Under the pieces are notes generated by a model that saw nothing but the letters and a program-made list of their open reading frames with translations, made no database searches and was not told where the DNA came from. From Longilinea arvoryzae (GTDB lineage: Bacteria; Chloroflexota; Anaerolineae; Anaerolineales; Anaerolineaceae): a stretch of DNA of 64,000 nucleotides. This document shows, piece by piece, positions 34,071 to 42,434 of this stretch. The stretch is taken from the NCBI RefSeq assembly GCF_001050235.1, contig NZ_DF967972.1, positions 2,108,107 through 2,172,106 on the forward strand, in the 5' to 3' direction. The position numbers and the translations under genes were made by a program. How positions within the stretch are numbered: the first letter of the stretch is position 1; each line of letters begins with the position of its first letter.

Positions 34071-35429
34071 TCATCCGGCCAGGGCGGCGCGCAGAGCCTC
34101 CAGCAGGGCGGTTTCCTGCTCGGGTAGAACGGTGCGCGGATCGAGCAGCACGCGGTCGTTTTCGATATAAGCGATCACAGGCGGGTCGGCGCGGCGCAGG
34201 CGGGCCAGCACGGCATTCGGCTGGCGGGCCGGCAGCGCCAGCAGGCGGGTGGGCAGGGTCTCTTCCGGCAGGCTGCCGCCGCCCACGGTGGAACGGCCTT
34301 CGATCACCTCGCCCTGTCCCAATTCGGCGGCCCAGCGCGCAGCGCGCTCGCCGAGCTGCTGCGGCGTCTGCGCGATGAAGCGCCAGATCGGGATTTCACG
34401 CTCGGCCTCATCCTTGAGATAGTGAACCAGGGTGGCCGAAAGCGCCGCCAGGCAGAGCTTATCGGCGCGCACGGCGCGCGCCAGGGGATGTTTTTTGATC
34501 CGGGCGATCAGATCGGCCTGGCCGACCAGAATCCCGGCCTGCGGGCCGCCGAGCAATTTATCGCCGGAGAAACATACCAGGTCTGAACCGGCCGCCAGCG
34601 ATTCCTGAACGGTCGGTTCGTGGGCCAGGCCGTAGCGCGCCGTATCCCGCAATGCCCCGGAGCCCAGATCGTCGACGAATAAAATCCCGGCCTGGTGCGC
34701 CAAAGCCGCGATTTCATTCAGGGCGGGCTCGGAGGTGAATCCGATGATGCGAAAATTGGAGGAATGCGCGTGCAGGATGAGCGCAGCCGGTTCGGCGAGC
34801 GCATTCTGGTAATCGCTCAAATGGACGCGGTTGGTGGCGCCCACTTCGACCAGGCGCGCGCCGGACTGGGCCATGACTTCCGGCACGCGAAAGCCGCCGC
34901 CGATTTCCACCAGTTGCGTGCGCGAAACGATGACCCGTTTGCGGCGGGCCAGCGCGGTGAGCGCCAGAAGGACGGCCGCGGCGTTGTTGTTGACGACCAG
35001 GGCGGCCTGCGCGCCGGTCAGCCGGATGAGCAGGGCTTCGGCGTGGGCGCTGCGCGACCCGCGCGATCCGCGCACCAGTTCGTATTCCAGGGTGCAGTAG
35101 CCAGCGGCCGCCTGCTGCACAGCGTCCAAGGCGGCCCGGCTGAGCGGAGCGCGCCCCAGGTTGGTATGCAGCACCACGCCGCTGGCGTTGATGACCGGGC
35201 GCAGGGTGGGGGTCAGCCAGGCCTCCAGGCGTTGGTGGGCATTCTCGAGCAGCGATACGCGAGGGGCCAGTGGGCGGCCGCTTTGAACCGCGGAGCGGGC
35301 AGACGCCAGCGCTTCACGCAGCGCGTCCACCACCAGCGGACGGCCGAATTGCTCGATCCAATGCGAAATGGGCTCGGCCTGGAGAAGTTGATCTACCGAC
35401 GGCAGGGAGCGAAGATCACTCATCTCCAT
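34071..35429 (-). CDS. selA: L-seryl-tRNA(Sec) selenium transferase
   Basis: Converts Ser-tRNA(Sec) to Sec-tRNA(Sec) with selenophosphate, using pyridoxal phosphate. The 452-residue protein has the full SelA pattern: LPSVDQLL and HWIEQFGRPLVV at the N-terminus, INASGVVLHTNLGRAPLS (about residues 80-97), YCTLEYELVRGSRGSR, VVNNNAAAVLL, the PLP lysine in FSGDKLLGGPQAG (about residue 290) and GGGSLPEETLPT. It overlaps the small membrane-protein gene upstream by 14 bases. selB, selC and selD are not in the window, and no tRNA-Sec was found, so selenoprotein synthesis is inferred only. Paralogous SelA-like archaeal proteins lack some of these motifs. Confidence 0.95.
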   Translation of the reverse strand: MEMSDLRSLPSVDQLLQAEPISHWIEQFGRPLVVDALREALASARSAVQSGRPLAPRVSLLENAHQRLEAWLTPTLRPVINASGVVLHTNLGRAPLSRAALDAVQQAAAGYCTLEYELVRGSRGSRSAHAEALLIRLTGAQAALVVNNNAAAVLLALTALARRKRVIVSRTQLVEIGGGFRVPEVMAQSGARLVEVGATNRVHLSDYQNALAEPAALILHAHSSNFRIIGFTSEPALNEIAALAHQAGILFVDDLGSGALRDTARYGLAHEPTVQESLAAGSDLVCFSGDKLLGGPQAGILVGQADLIARIKKHPLARAVRADKLCLAALSATLVHYLKDEAEREIPIWRFIAQTPQQLGERAARWAAELGQGEVIEGRSTVGGGSLPEETLPTRLLALPARQPNAVLARLRRADPPVIAYIENDRVLLDPRTVLPEQETALLEALRAALAG

Positions 35430-35826
35430 CGGATTGGGGCTTGAAGTGGCTGCGTTCGTTGAACCGCAGCAAGACTTCGATCAGAATGAGGCCGGCCGCG
35501 ATGAAGAAGGCCAGAATGGGGGTGAGCAGGCGGCCGAGTTGGAACCAGGCCATCAGGTCGCCCAGGACGCCCAGCCAGAGCGCCTGGCGGACGATGACAT
35601 TCGGCCCGGCGGGCGGTTTGCTGGGAAAGCGTAAGTTCAGGAAGTATGCGACTGGCAGGGCAGTTCCGGCCAGCGCCAGTGTGAGCAGCACAAAGAACAG
35701 CCAGCGGAAGCCCAGGAAGGGCAGGCTCAGGCTGACCAACAGGAACAATCCTCCCCATCCGGCCGCGGCCATGCCGGCGCCGGTGAAGAGGTAAGGTGCG
35801 AAGGGTGAAGGTTTGTTTGAGTCCAC
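35416..35826 (-). CDS. Small four-helix membrane protein of unknown function
   Basis: A 136-residue protein with four hydrophobic segments: YLFTGAGMAAAGWGGLFLLV, LFFVLLTLALAGTALPVAYF, LWLGVLGDLMAWFQ and LTPILAFFIAAGLILIEVLL, and short charged ends. I do not recognise the family. The start is a GTG at 35826 with GGGA upstream and a TATAAT (minus strand, 35849-35844) at a suitable distance, so it heads the operon with selA. Its stop overlaps the selA start by 14 bases. It may be an accessory membrane protein or simply a co-transcribed gene. Confidence 0.75.
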   Translation of the reverse strand: MDSNKPSPFAPYLFTGAGMAAAGWGGLFLLVSLSLPFLGFRWLFFVLLTLALAGTALPVAYFLNLRFPSKPPAGPNVIVRQALWLGVLGDLMAWFQLGRLLTPILAFFIAAGLILIEVLLRFNERSHFKPQSDGDE

Positions 35827-35976
35827 GATGATATCCCGCTGAAATTATAACGTATCCACGCAAAACAGGCGTCTCGAATGGAGTTGCAATCTTTCTGCCA
35901 GAATGCCATCCTCGCCATTTTTCACTACTTCGCTCAAAAGGGGAACGATCCTTCCCCTTGACAATCCCGGCATGAC

Positions 35977-36004
35977 TTGAATTCATCGACAAATGTGGTA
36001 GAAT
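35977..36004 (+). promoter_or_regulatory. Promoter of the metH operon
   Basis: TTGAAT (35977-35982), a 16-base spacer and TAGAAT (35999-36004) place the transcript start about 30 bases upstream of the riboswitch. Confidence 0.6.
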
Positions 36005-36043
36005 TTTGACCAATCAAATGAAACAGGCAGGGTTTCCCTGCCG

Positions 36044-36155
36044 CTCATCGAGAGAGGTGGAGGGACCGGCCCTGTGAAACCTCGGCAACCGCGGATGAAA
36101 ACGAAGGTGCCAATTCCGGCAGAACCCGCTCACAACGGGCGTTCTGGAAGATGAG
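36044..36155 (+). promoter_or_regulatory. SAM-I riboswitch (S-box) aptamer
   Basis: The leader carries the S-box core in order: P1 5' strand CTCATC, GAGAGAGGTGGAGGGA, CCGGCCCTGTGAAACC, CGGCAACC, GAAGGTGCCAATTCCGGC, a further hairpin and the P1 3' strand GATGAG. These are the conserved SAM-I elements (GAGGGA, GAAACC, CGGCAACC and GGTGCCAATTCC). It should sense S-adenosylmethionine and, through the terminator that follows, switch off methionine synthesis genes when SAM is plentiful. Confidence 0.97.
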
Positions 36156-36174
36156 GATCGGGCTGATTCATTGC

Positions 36175-36205
36175 ATGCCTCTCCATTCCAGAGAGGCATT
36201 TTCTT
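36175..36205 (+). terminator. Expression-platform terminator of the SAM riboswitch
   Basis: ATGCCTCTC-CATTCCA-GAGAGGCAT forms a nine-pair stem followed by TTTCTT, between the aptamer and the metH ATG at 36222. It is the off-state hairpin. Confidence 0.9.
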
Positions 36206-36221
36206 AATACGGAGTAGAGCC

Positions 36222-39200
36222 ATGCCGCGTACTTATACCAATCACCGTTACCTGGACGCTTTACAAGACAAAGTCTTGATTTTCGACGGCGCTATGGGCA
36301 CCAGCCTGCAACGCCAAAACCTGACCGCCGTCGAGTTTGGCGGTGAACGCACCGTCGGCTGCAACGATTATCTGGTCATCAGCCATCCCCAGGCGGTCGA
36401 AAAAGTGCACCGCTCGTTTCTGGATGTCGGCGTGGATGTAATCGAAACCTGCACCTTTCGCTCCAACCGGCTGACCCTGGCCGAATACGGCCTGGCGGAC
36501 CTCACCCTGGAGATCAACCGCCGCGCCGCTAAACTGGCCCGCCGTCTGGCAGACGAATACACTCAAAAGACCGGGCAGCCGCGCTTCGTGGCGGGTTCGA
36601 TGGGCCCATCCGGCAAGCTGCCTTCGATGGACGACCCCGAACTCTCCAACGTCAGCTTCGACGAACTGGCGGATATCTTCCGCGAGCAGGCCGTCGGATT
36701 GCTCGAGGGCGGCGTGGACCTGCTGCTGATCGAAACCTCGCAGGATATCCTGGAGGTCAAGGCTGCCATCCTGGGAATCCAGCAGGCCTACCAGCAAACC
36801 GGAATCTCCGTGCCGGTCCAGGCCCAGGTGACGCTGGACACGAGCGGGCGCATGCTGCTGGGCACCGACATCAGTGCGGTGCTGACCATCCTGGAGGGCA
36901 TGCCCATCGAGATCATCGGCCTGAACTGTTCCACCGGCCCGGATCATATGCGCGATCCGATCCGCTTCCTGGGCGAGCGCTCGCTGCTGCCGGTTTCGTG
37001 CATTCCCAATGCCGGTCTGCCGCTCAACGTGGACGGTCAGGCCGTCTATCCCCTTGAGCCTGAACCCTTCGCTAAGACGCTGGCCGAATTCGTCCGCAAG
37101 AACCATGTCAACGTGGTCGGGGGCTGTTGCGGTACCACCCCGGCGCACCTGCAGCGTCTGGTGCAGGAACTGCGCAACGAACCCCGGCCGGTGCGGCCGA
37201 AGATCGAGGCTCCGCAACTGGCATCCGCGGTGCAGGCCGTGCCCATGCAGCAGGAGCCGCGTCCTTTCATCATTGGCGAACGCCTGAATACGCAGGGCAG
37301 CGCCAAATTCAAGAAGATCGTGCTGGCCGAAGAGTGGGATGGGGCTGTGACCGTCGCCCGCCAGCAGGTGGATAACGGCGCCCACGGCCTGGATCTGTGC
37401 GTGGCGTTGACCGAACGGCCGGACGAAATCGATTTGATGCGCAAGCTGGTCAAGAAGCTTTCACCGCTGGTCAAGCTGCCCCTGGTGATCGATACGACCG
37501 AGCCGGACGTGTTGGAGGCCGCATTGCAGACCGCCCCCGGCCGCTGCCTGGTCAATTCCACAAATTTGGAGGGCGGCCGCGTCAAGGCCGACCGGGTGTT
37601 GAGCCTGGCGCGCAAGTACAACGCGGCCGTGATCGCCCTGACCATCGACGAACAGGGCATGGCCAAGACGGCCGACCGCAAGCTGGAAATTGCCCGGCGC
37701 ATCCGGGATATTGCCGTGAACGAATTCGGCTTCAAACCCGGCGACCTGGTGTTCGATGCGCTTACCTTTACGTTGGCCACCGGCGACCCCGAATTCAGCC
37801 AGTCGGCGGTCGAAACGTTGGAAGGCATTCGGCGGATCAAGCGCGAATTGCCGGGCGTGCTCACCTCGTTGGGCGTCAGCAATGTTTCGTTCGGGTTGTC
37901 GGCCAACGCCCGGGCCGTGATCAACAGCGTCATGCTGTATCACGCCGTGCAGGCCGGCCTGGATATGGCCATCGTCAACCCGGCTCAGATCACCCCCTAC
38001 GCCGAAATTGGCGAGCAGGAACGCGCCCTGGCCGAAGATTTGATCTTCAACCGGCGGCCGGATGCGCTGCAAAGTTTGATCGATTATTTCTCGAAAACCG
38101 GAACCGGCCCGGCTCAGAAGGTGGACGCGACCCAGGAAACACTGCGCGCCATGACGCCCGAACAGCGCCTGCATTGGCGAATCCTACACCGCCACAAGGA
38201 AGATATCGAAGCGGATATCGACGCGATCGTCCTGCGCGACGGGCAAAACCGGCATGAGATGGCGGTCAGGGTGTTGAACAACGTGCTGCTGCCGGCAATG
38301 AAGGAAGTCGGCGATAAATTCGGTTCGGGCGAGCTGATTTTGCCGTTCGTCCTGCAGTCCGCCGAGGTGATGAAGAAGGCCGTGGCCCATCTGGAGACCT
38401 ACCTGGAACGCAAGGAAGGCGTCACGAAGGGCACGATTGTGCTGGCGACCGTCTACGGCGACGTCCACGATATCGGCAAGAACCTGGTCAAGACCATTCT
38501 TTCGAACAACGGCTACACCGTGGTCGACCTGGGCAAACAGGTGCCCGCCGAGCGGATCATCTCCAGGGCTTTGGAATTGAACGCGGACGCGATCGGATTG
38601 AGCGCGCTGCTGGTATCGACCAGCAAACAGATGCCGCTGATCGTCAACGAACTGCAGCGCCGCGGCCTGCGTTTTCCGGTCATGATCGGCGGCGCGGCCA
38701 TCAACCGGCGCTTCGGGCGCCGCATTCTGCTGACCGAGAGCGGCGAGTTCTACGAACCGGGCGTCTTCTACTGCAAGGATGCCTTCGAGGGCCTGGCGAC
38801 GATGGACGCGCTGACCGACAGCGGGAAACGCCGCGAATTGTTGGCCCAACTGCGCAGCGAATCGGAGGCCGAATTGGGGCGCGGCGCTCAGGCGGACCGC
38901 GGCACCTCCCTGGCGCGAATCCGTTCGGATGTCAAACCGGCCGTGAATATTCCGCGCCCGCCGGCCTGGGGGCCGCGAGTGGTGCACTCCATGCCGTTGG
39001 AAACCGTCTTCGAGCACCTGTCGCTGAACGAGCTGTTTCGCCTCTCGTGGGGCGCCAAGAACTCGCACGGCGATGAATGGCTGAAACTGAAGGCCGATTT
39101 CGAGGATCGCCTGGATAGTATGAAGCGCGAAGCGCTGGCCGAAGGCTGGCTCAAACCCCAGGCGGTCTACGGTTACTGGCCGGCGCAGGCAGACGGCAAC

Positions 39201-39740
39201 GATCTGGTGATCTACGAGCCCGGCTCGGTGCGCTCCGGATCGCCGGCGGAACAGACCCGTTTCTCCTTCCCGCGCCAGAACGGCGGCGAAAACCTGTGCC
39301 TGGCCGATTATTTTGCGCCGGTCGAATCGGGCGTGATGGATGTGGTTGCCCTGCAGGTCGTCACCGTGGGCCAGGAAGCCACGGATCGCTTCGATCAACT
39401 CCAGGAGAAGGGCGATTACAGCGCGGCCTATTATCTGCACGGCCTGGCAGTCCAGACCGCCGAAGCCAGCGCCGATTATCTGCACGCCCACATCCGCCGC
39501 GAACTCGGCCTGGAACCCGGGCAGGGCAAACGCTATTCGTGGGGCTATCCGGCCATCCCTGATCTGGCGGATCACGCCCGGGTGTTCGAATTATTGCCTG
39601 CCGAGAGCGAACTGGGCATGTCGCTGACGGCAGCCTACCAGCTTGTGCCGGAGGAATCGACCGCGGCCATCATCGTGCATCATCCGGATGCCAGGTATTT
39701 CAACATCGGCGAGACGCGGGTCGAACAATTGATGAAGTAG
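36222..39740 (+). CDS. metH: Cobalamin-dependent methionine synthase
   Basis: Transfers the methyl group of methyl-THF through cobalamin to homocysteine. The 1172-residue protein carries all four modules: homocysteine domain (about residues 5-325, zinc ligands in GLNCSTGP and GGCCGTTP), pterin domain (about 340-600, GERLNTQGS and INSTNLEGG-like VNSTNLEGG), the B12 cap and cobalamin domain (about 640-880, with the axial His in DVHDIGKNLV), and the SAM-dependent reactivation domain (about 900-1172, SWGYPAIPDLADHA and IVHHPDARYF). The ATG at 36222 follows GGAG; earlier in-frame codons fall inside the riboswitch terminator. Its product gene set continues with the HMT/MTHFR fusion 12 bases later. 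Confidence 0.98.
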   Translation: MPRTYTNHRYLDALQDKVLIFDGAMGTSLQRQNLTAVEFGGERTVGCNDYLVISHPQAVEKVHRSFLDVGVDVIETCTFRSNRLTLAEYGLADLTLEINRRAAKLARRLADEYTQKTGQPRFVAGSMGPSGKLPSMDDPELSNVSFDELADIFREQAVGLLEGGVDLLLIETSQDILEVKAAILGIQQAYQQTGISVPVQAQVTLDTSGRMLLGTDISAVLTILEGMPIEIIGLNCSTGPDHMRDPIRFLGERSLLPVSCIPNAGLPLNVDGQAVYPLEPEPFAKTLAEFVRKNHVNVVGGCCGTTPAHLQRLVQELRNEPRPVRPKIEAPQLASAVQAVPMQQEPRPFIIGERLNTQGSAKFKKIVLAEEWDGAVTVARQQVDNGAHGLDLCVALTERPDEIDLMRKLVKKLSPLVKLPLVIDTTEPDVLEAALQTAPGRCLVNSTNLEGGRVKADRVLSLARKYNAAVIALTIDEQGMAKTADRKLEIARRIRDIAVNEFGFKPGDLVFDALTFTLATGDPEFSQSAVETLEGIRRIKRELPGVLTSLGVSNVSFGLSANARAVINSVMLYHAVQAGLDMAIVNPAQITPYAEIGEQERALAEDLIFNRRPDALQSLIDYFSKTGTGPAQKVDATQETLRAMTPEQRLHWRILHRHKEDIEADIDAIVLRDGQNRHEMAVRVLNNVLLPAMKEVGDKFGSGELILPFVLQSAEVMKKAVAHLETYLERKEGVTKGTIVLATVYGDVHDIGKNLVKTILSNNGYTVVDLGKQVPAERIISRALELNADAIGLSALLVSTSKQMPLIVNELQRRGLRFPVMIGGAAINRRFGRRILLTESGEFYEPGVFYCKDAFEGLATMDALTDSGKRRELLAQLRSESEAELGRGAQADRGTSLARIRSDVKPAVNIPRPPAWGPRVVHSMPLETVFEHLSLNELFRLSWGAKNSHGDEWLKLKADFEDRLDSMKREALAEGWLKPQAVYGYWPAQADGNDLVIYEPGSVRSGSPAEQTRFSFPRQNGGENLCLADYFAPVESGVMDVVALQVVTVGQEATDRFDQLQEKGDYSAAYYLHGLAVQTAEASADYLHAHIRRELGLEPGQGKRYSWGYPAIPDLADHARVFELLPAESELGMSLTAAYQLVPEESTAAIIVHHPDARYFNIGETRVEQLMK

Positions 39741-39752
39741 GAGCAATTATTA

Positions 39753-41627
39753 ATGGGTTTGGAAAATCCTTTCTTGAAACTGCTGGAAAGCGGCAAGCCA
39801 ATTCTTTCAGACGGCGCCATGGGAACCATGCTGCACAAGCGCGGCATTGGATTCGATGTGTGTTTCGATGAGCTCAATCTGATCAATCCGGCCGTGGTCG
39901 GGGATATTCACCGCGAATACATCGAAGCCGGCGCGAACATCATTCAAACGAATACCTTCGGCGCGAACCGCTACAAACTCGAGCAGCACGGGCTGGAAGA
40001 CAAACTGGTCGAAATCAACGCCGCCGGTGTGGAATTGGCCCGGCGGGTGGTATGGGCGTCCTTCAAGAATGTGATGATCGCCGGGGACGTGGGCCCGCTG
40101 GGCGTGCGTCTCGCGCCGTTCGGACGCGTGCTGCCCGAACAGGCCAGGCAGGCGTTTGCCGAACAGATTGCCGCCATGGCGAATGCGGGCGTGGATCTGG
40201 TGATCATCGAGACCATGACCGACCTGTATGAAGTGCGCGAGGCGATCGCTGCTTCGCGTCAGGTGGCGCCGTACCTGCCGGTGATCGCCTCGATGACCTT
40301 CACCCGGGACGACCGCACACTGCTGGGAGACGATCCGGTTAAGGTGGCCCGCGCCATGCACGGCTACGGCGCGGATGTCATTGGCGTCAACTGTTCGGGC
40401 GGCCCCAACCAGCTTCTGCGCATCCTCAAGATCATGCGCGAAGCCGTGCCGGAAGCGAAGTTCTCGGTCATGCCGAATGCCGGGTGGCCGCAGCAGGTGG
40501 GCGGGCGCATCATGTATCCGGCCGATCCGGAGTATTTTGGCGATTACGCGCTGTCCCTGTGGAACGCCGGGGCCACCGTGCTGGGCGGCTGCTGCGGCAC
40601 CACCCCGCAACACATCGCTGCCATGGCGCACGCGCTCGAAAACGCCGCCGAACGGGTGGAAATCGAGCGCGAAGCGGCCGCCGTGGCCGATCACGATGAA
40701 CCCCAGCCCACCAACGCCCCGCCGACCCAACTGGCGAAAAAGCTGGCCGAAAACAGCTTTGTGGTGACGGTGGAGATGGACCCGCCGCGCGGCCTTTCGA
40801 CGCACAAGCTGCTGGCGGGCGCCAGTTTACTGGCCGAAGCCGGGGCGGACGTGATCGATGTGGCCGACAGTCCCATGGCGCGCATGCGTATGAGCCCGTG
40901 GGCGGTGTGCAGCCTGCTGCAGCGCCGCATCGGCGTCGAAACCGTTCTGCACTTCCCGACGCGCGGCCGCAACCTGCTGCGCGTACAGGGCGATCTGCTG
41001 GCGGCGCACGCGCTGGATGTACGCAATGTTTTTGTGGTCATGGGTGATCCGACCGCGATCGGCGATTACCCGGACGCGGCGGATAATTTCGATCTGGTGC
41101 CATCCGGGTTGATCAAGTTGATCAAGCAGGGCTTCAATGCTGGCGTGGATCACGCCGGCGTGGATATCGGTCAGCCGACTTCGTTTTTCGTCGGCTGCGC
41201 TTTGAACCTGCACCCGGACGATCCGGAGCATGAGATCAAGAACCTGCGCCGGAAGCTGCGCGCCGGGGCCGATTTCATCCTCACCCAACCGACGTACAAC
41301 CCGGCCAAAGCGCATGAATTCCTGGAACGGGTGCGCAACGAAGTGGGTGAGAGCATGCGCCCACTGCTGGCCGGAATTCTTCCGCTGGCCAGCGGGCGGC
41401 ATGCCGCCTTTTTGCACGCCGAAGTGCCGGGTGTGTTGATCCCCGAGGAAATGCGCAGCCGAATGAACCAGGCTGGTGACGCTGGAGCGCGCGAAGGAAT
41501 CAAAATTGCGATAGAATTAGCACACGCACTGCGTGCTGATTTCAACGGAATTTACCTGATGCCGGCCTTCAACCGTTTCGATTACGCCGCGGAAATCATT
41601 GAAACGGTCAAACGCGAAATTGAGTGA
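39753..41627 (+). CDS. Bifunctional homocysteine S-methyltransferase / methylene-THF reductase
   Basis: A 624-residue fusion. Residues 1-300 form a homocysteine S-methyltransferase (DGAMGTMLHKRG, GVNCSGGPNQ and the zinc pair in GGCCGTTPQH). Residues about 330-624 form a MetF-type flavin enzyme (TVEMDPPRG, then ETVLHFPTRGRN, FVVMGDPT and ILTQPTYNP) that reduces 5,10-methylene-THF to 5-methyl-THF. It supplies the methyl donor used by MetH encoded immediately upstream and could also methylate homocysteine from another donor such as S-methylmethionine. This fusion is known in several bacterial phyla. It lies under the same SAM riboswitch, with the next gene starting at or near its stop. Confidence 0.95.
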   Translation: MGLENPFLKLLESGKPILSDGAMGTMLHKRGIGFDVCFDELNLINPAVVGDIHREYIEAGANIIQTNTFGANRYKLEQHGLEDKLVEINAAGVELARRVVWASFKNVMIAGDVGPLGVRLAPFGRVLPEQARQAFAEQIAAMANAGVDLVIIETMTDLYEVREAIAASRQVAPYLPVIASMTFTRDDRTLLGDDPVKVARAMHGYGADVIGVNCSGGPNQLLRILKIMREAVPEAKFSVMPNAGWPQQVGGRIMYPADPEYFGDYALSLWNAGATVLGGCCGTTPQHIAAMAHALENAAERVEIEREAAAVADHDEPQPTNAPPTQLAKKLAENSFVVTVEMDPPRGLSTHKLLAGASLLAEAGADVIDVADSPMARMRMSPWAVCSLLQRRIGVETVLHFPTRGRNLLRVQGDLLAAHALDVRNVFVVMGDPTAIGDYPDAADNFDLVPSGLIKLIKQGFNAGVDHAGVDIGQPTSFFVGCALNLHPDDPEHEIKNLRRKLRAGADFILTQPTYNPAKAHEFLERVRNEVGESMRPLLAGILPLASGRHAAFLHAEVPGVLIPEEMRSRMNQAGDAGAREGIKIAIELAHALRADFNGIYLMPAFNRFDYAAEIIETVKREIE

Positions 41628-41668
41628 AGGTCGCCAGCACGGCTGCGAAACCCCAAGTGGATTCCCCC

Positions 41669-42433
41669 ATGCTACTGACGATCGATATTGGCAACACCAC
41701 ACTGACCCTGGGCCTGTTCGAAGGCCAGAAATTGGGCGCACGCTGGCGCCTGGCAACCGATCAACAACGCCTGCCGGATGAATACGGCCTGCAGATCCTG
41801 GGATTGCTGCAAAATGGCGGCTGCTCCATAGCGCAACTGGATGGGGTCTGCCTGTCGTCGGTGGTGCCGCCCATCACCAACCGCATCATCACGGCCTGCA
41901 AGCAGTATCTGAATCAGGATCCCTTCGTCGTGGATTACTCCATCAAAACCGGCGTTAAGATTCTGTATGAGAATCCAAGCGCGGTTGGCTCGGACCGCAT
42001 TTGCGATGCGGCGGCGGTCTTGCAGCTTTACGGCGGGCCGGCCTGCGTGGTCGATTTTGGCACGGCAACAACTTTCAATGCCATCACCCAGGCCGGAGAA
42101 TATCTGGGCGGCGCGATATCACCCGGCATCAACATTTCAGCCGAGGCGCTCTACACCCATACCGCCAAGCTTCAGCGCGTCGAAATGGTGGCGCCGGCCG
42201 AGGTGATCGGCCGCAACACCGTCAACGCCATCCAATCCGGACTGGTCTACGGCTATGTTTCACTGGTCGAAGGAATGGTGGCGCGCTTCCGCAAGGTCCT
42301 GGGCGAGGACATGAAAGTGATCGCCACAGGCGGGTATGCGGAAATCGTGGGGCGCGAAACGGCGGTCTTCAACATCATCGCACCCTGGCTGACCCTTTAC
42401 GGCATGCGAATTCTCTGGGATATGAATCACTGA
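41669..42433 (+). CDS. coaX: Type III pantothenate kinase
   Basis: Phosphorylates pantothenate in the first step of coenzyme A synthesis. The 254-residue protein has the ASKHA-fold motifs of CoaX: MLLTIDIGNTTLTLGLFEG at the start, DYSIKTGVKILYENPSAVGSD-like pantothenate loop near residue 90 (GSDRICDA), VVDFGTATTFNAI (about residues 122-134) and LGGAISPGIN. The ATG at 41669 gives the family-typical start; a GTG at 41624 that overlaps the previous stop would add 15 residues. It is followed two bases later by coaBC, joining two steps of the pathway in one transcript. Confidence 0.94.
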   Translation: MLLTIDIGNTTLTLGLFEGQKLGARWRLATDQQRLPDEYGLQILGLLQNGGCSIAQLDGVCLSSVVPPITNRIITACKQYLNQDPFVVDYSIKTGVKILYENPSAVGSDRICDAAAVLQLYGGPACVVDFGTATTFNAITQAGEYLGGAISPGINISAEALYTHTAKLQRVEMVAPAEVIGRNTVNAIQSGLVYGYVSLVEGMVARFRKVLGEDMKVIATGGYAEIVGRETAVFNIIAPWLTLYGMRILWDMNH

Positions 42434-42434
42434 T

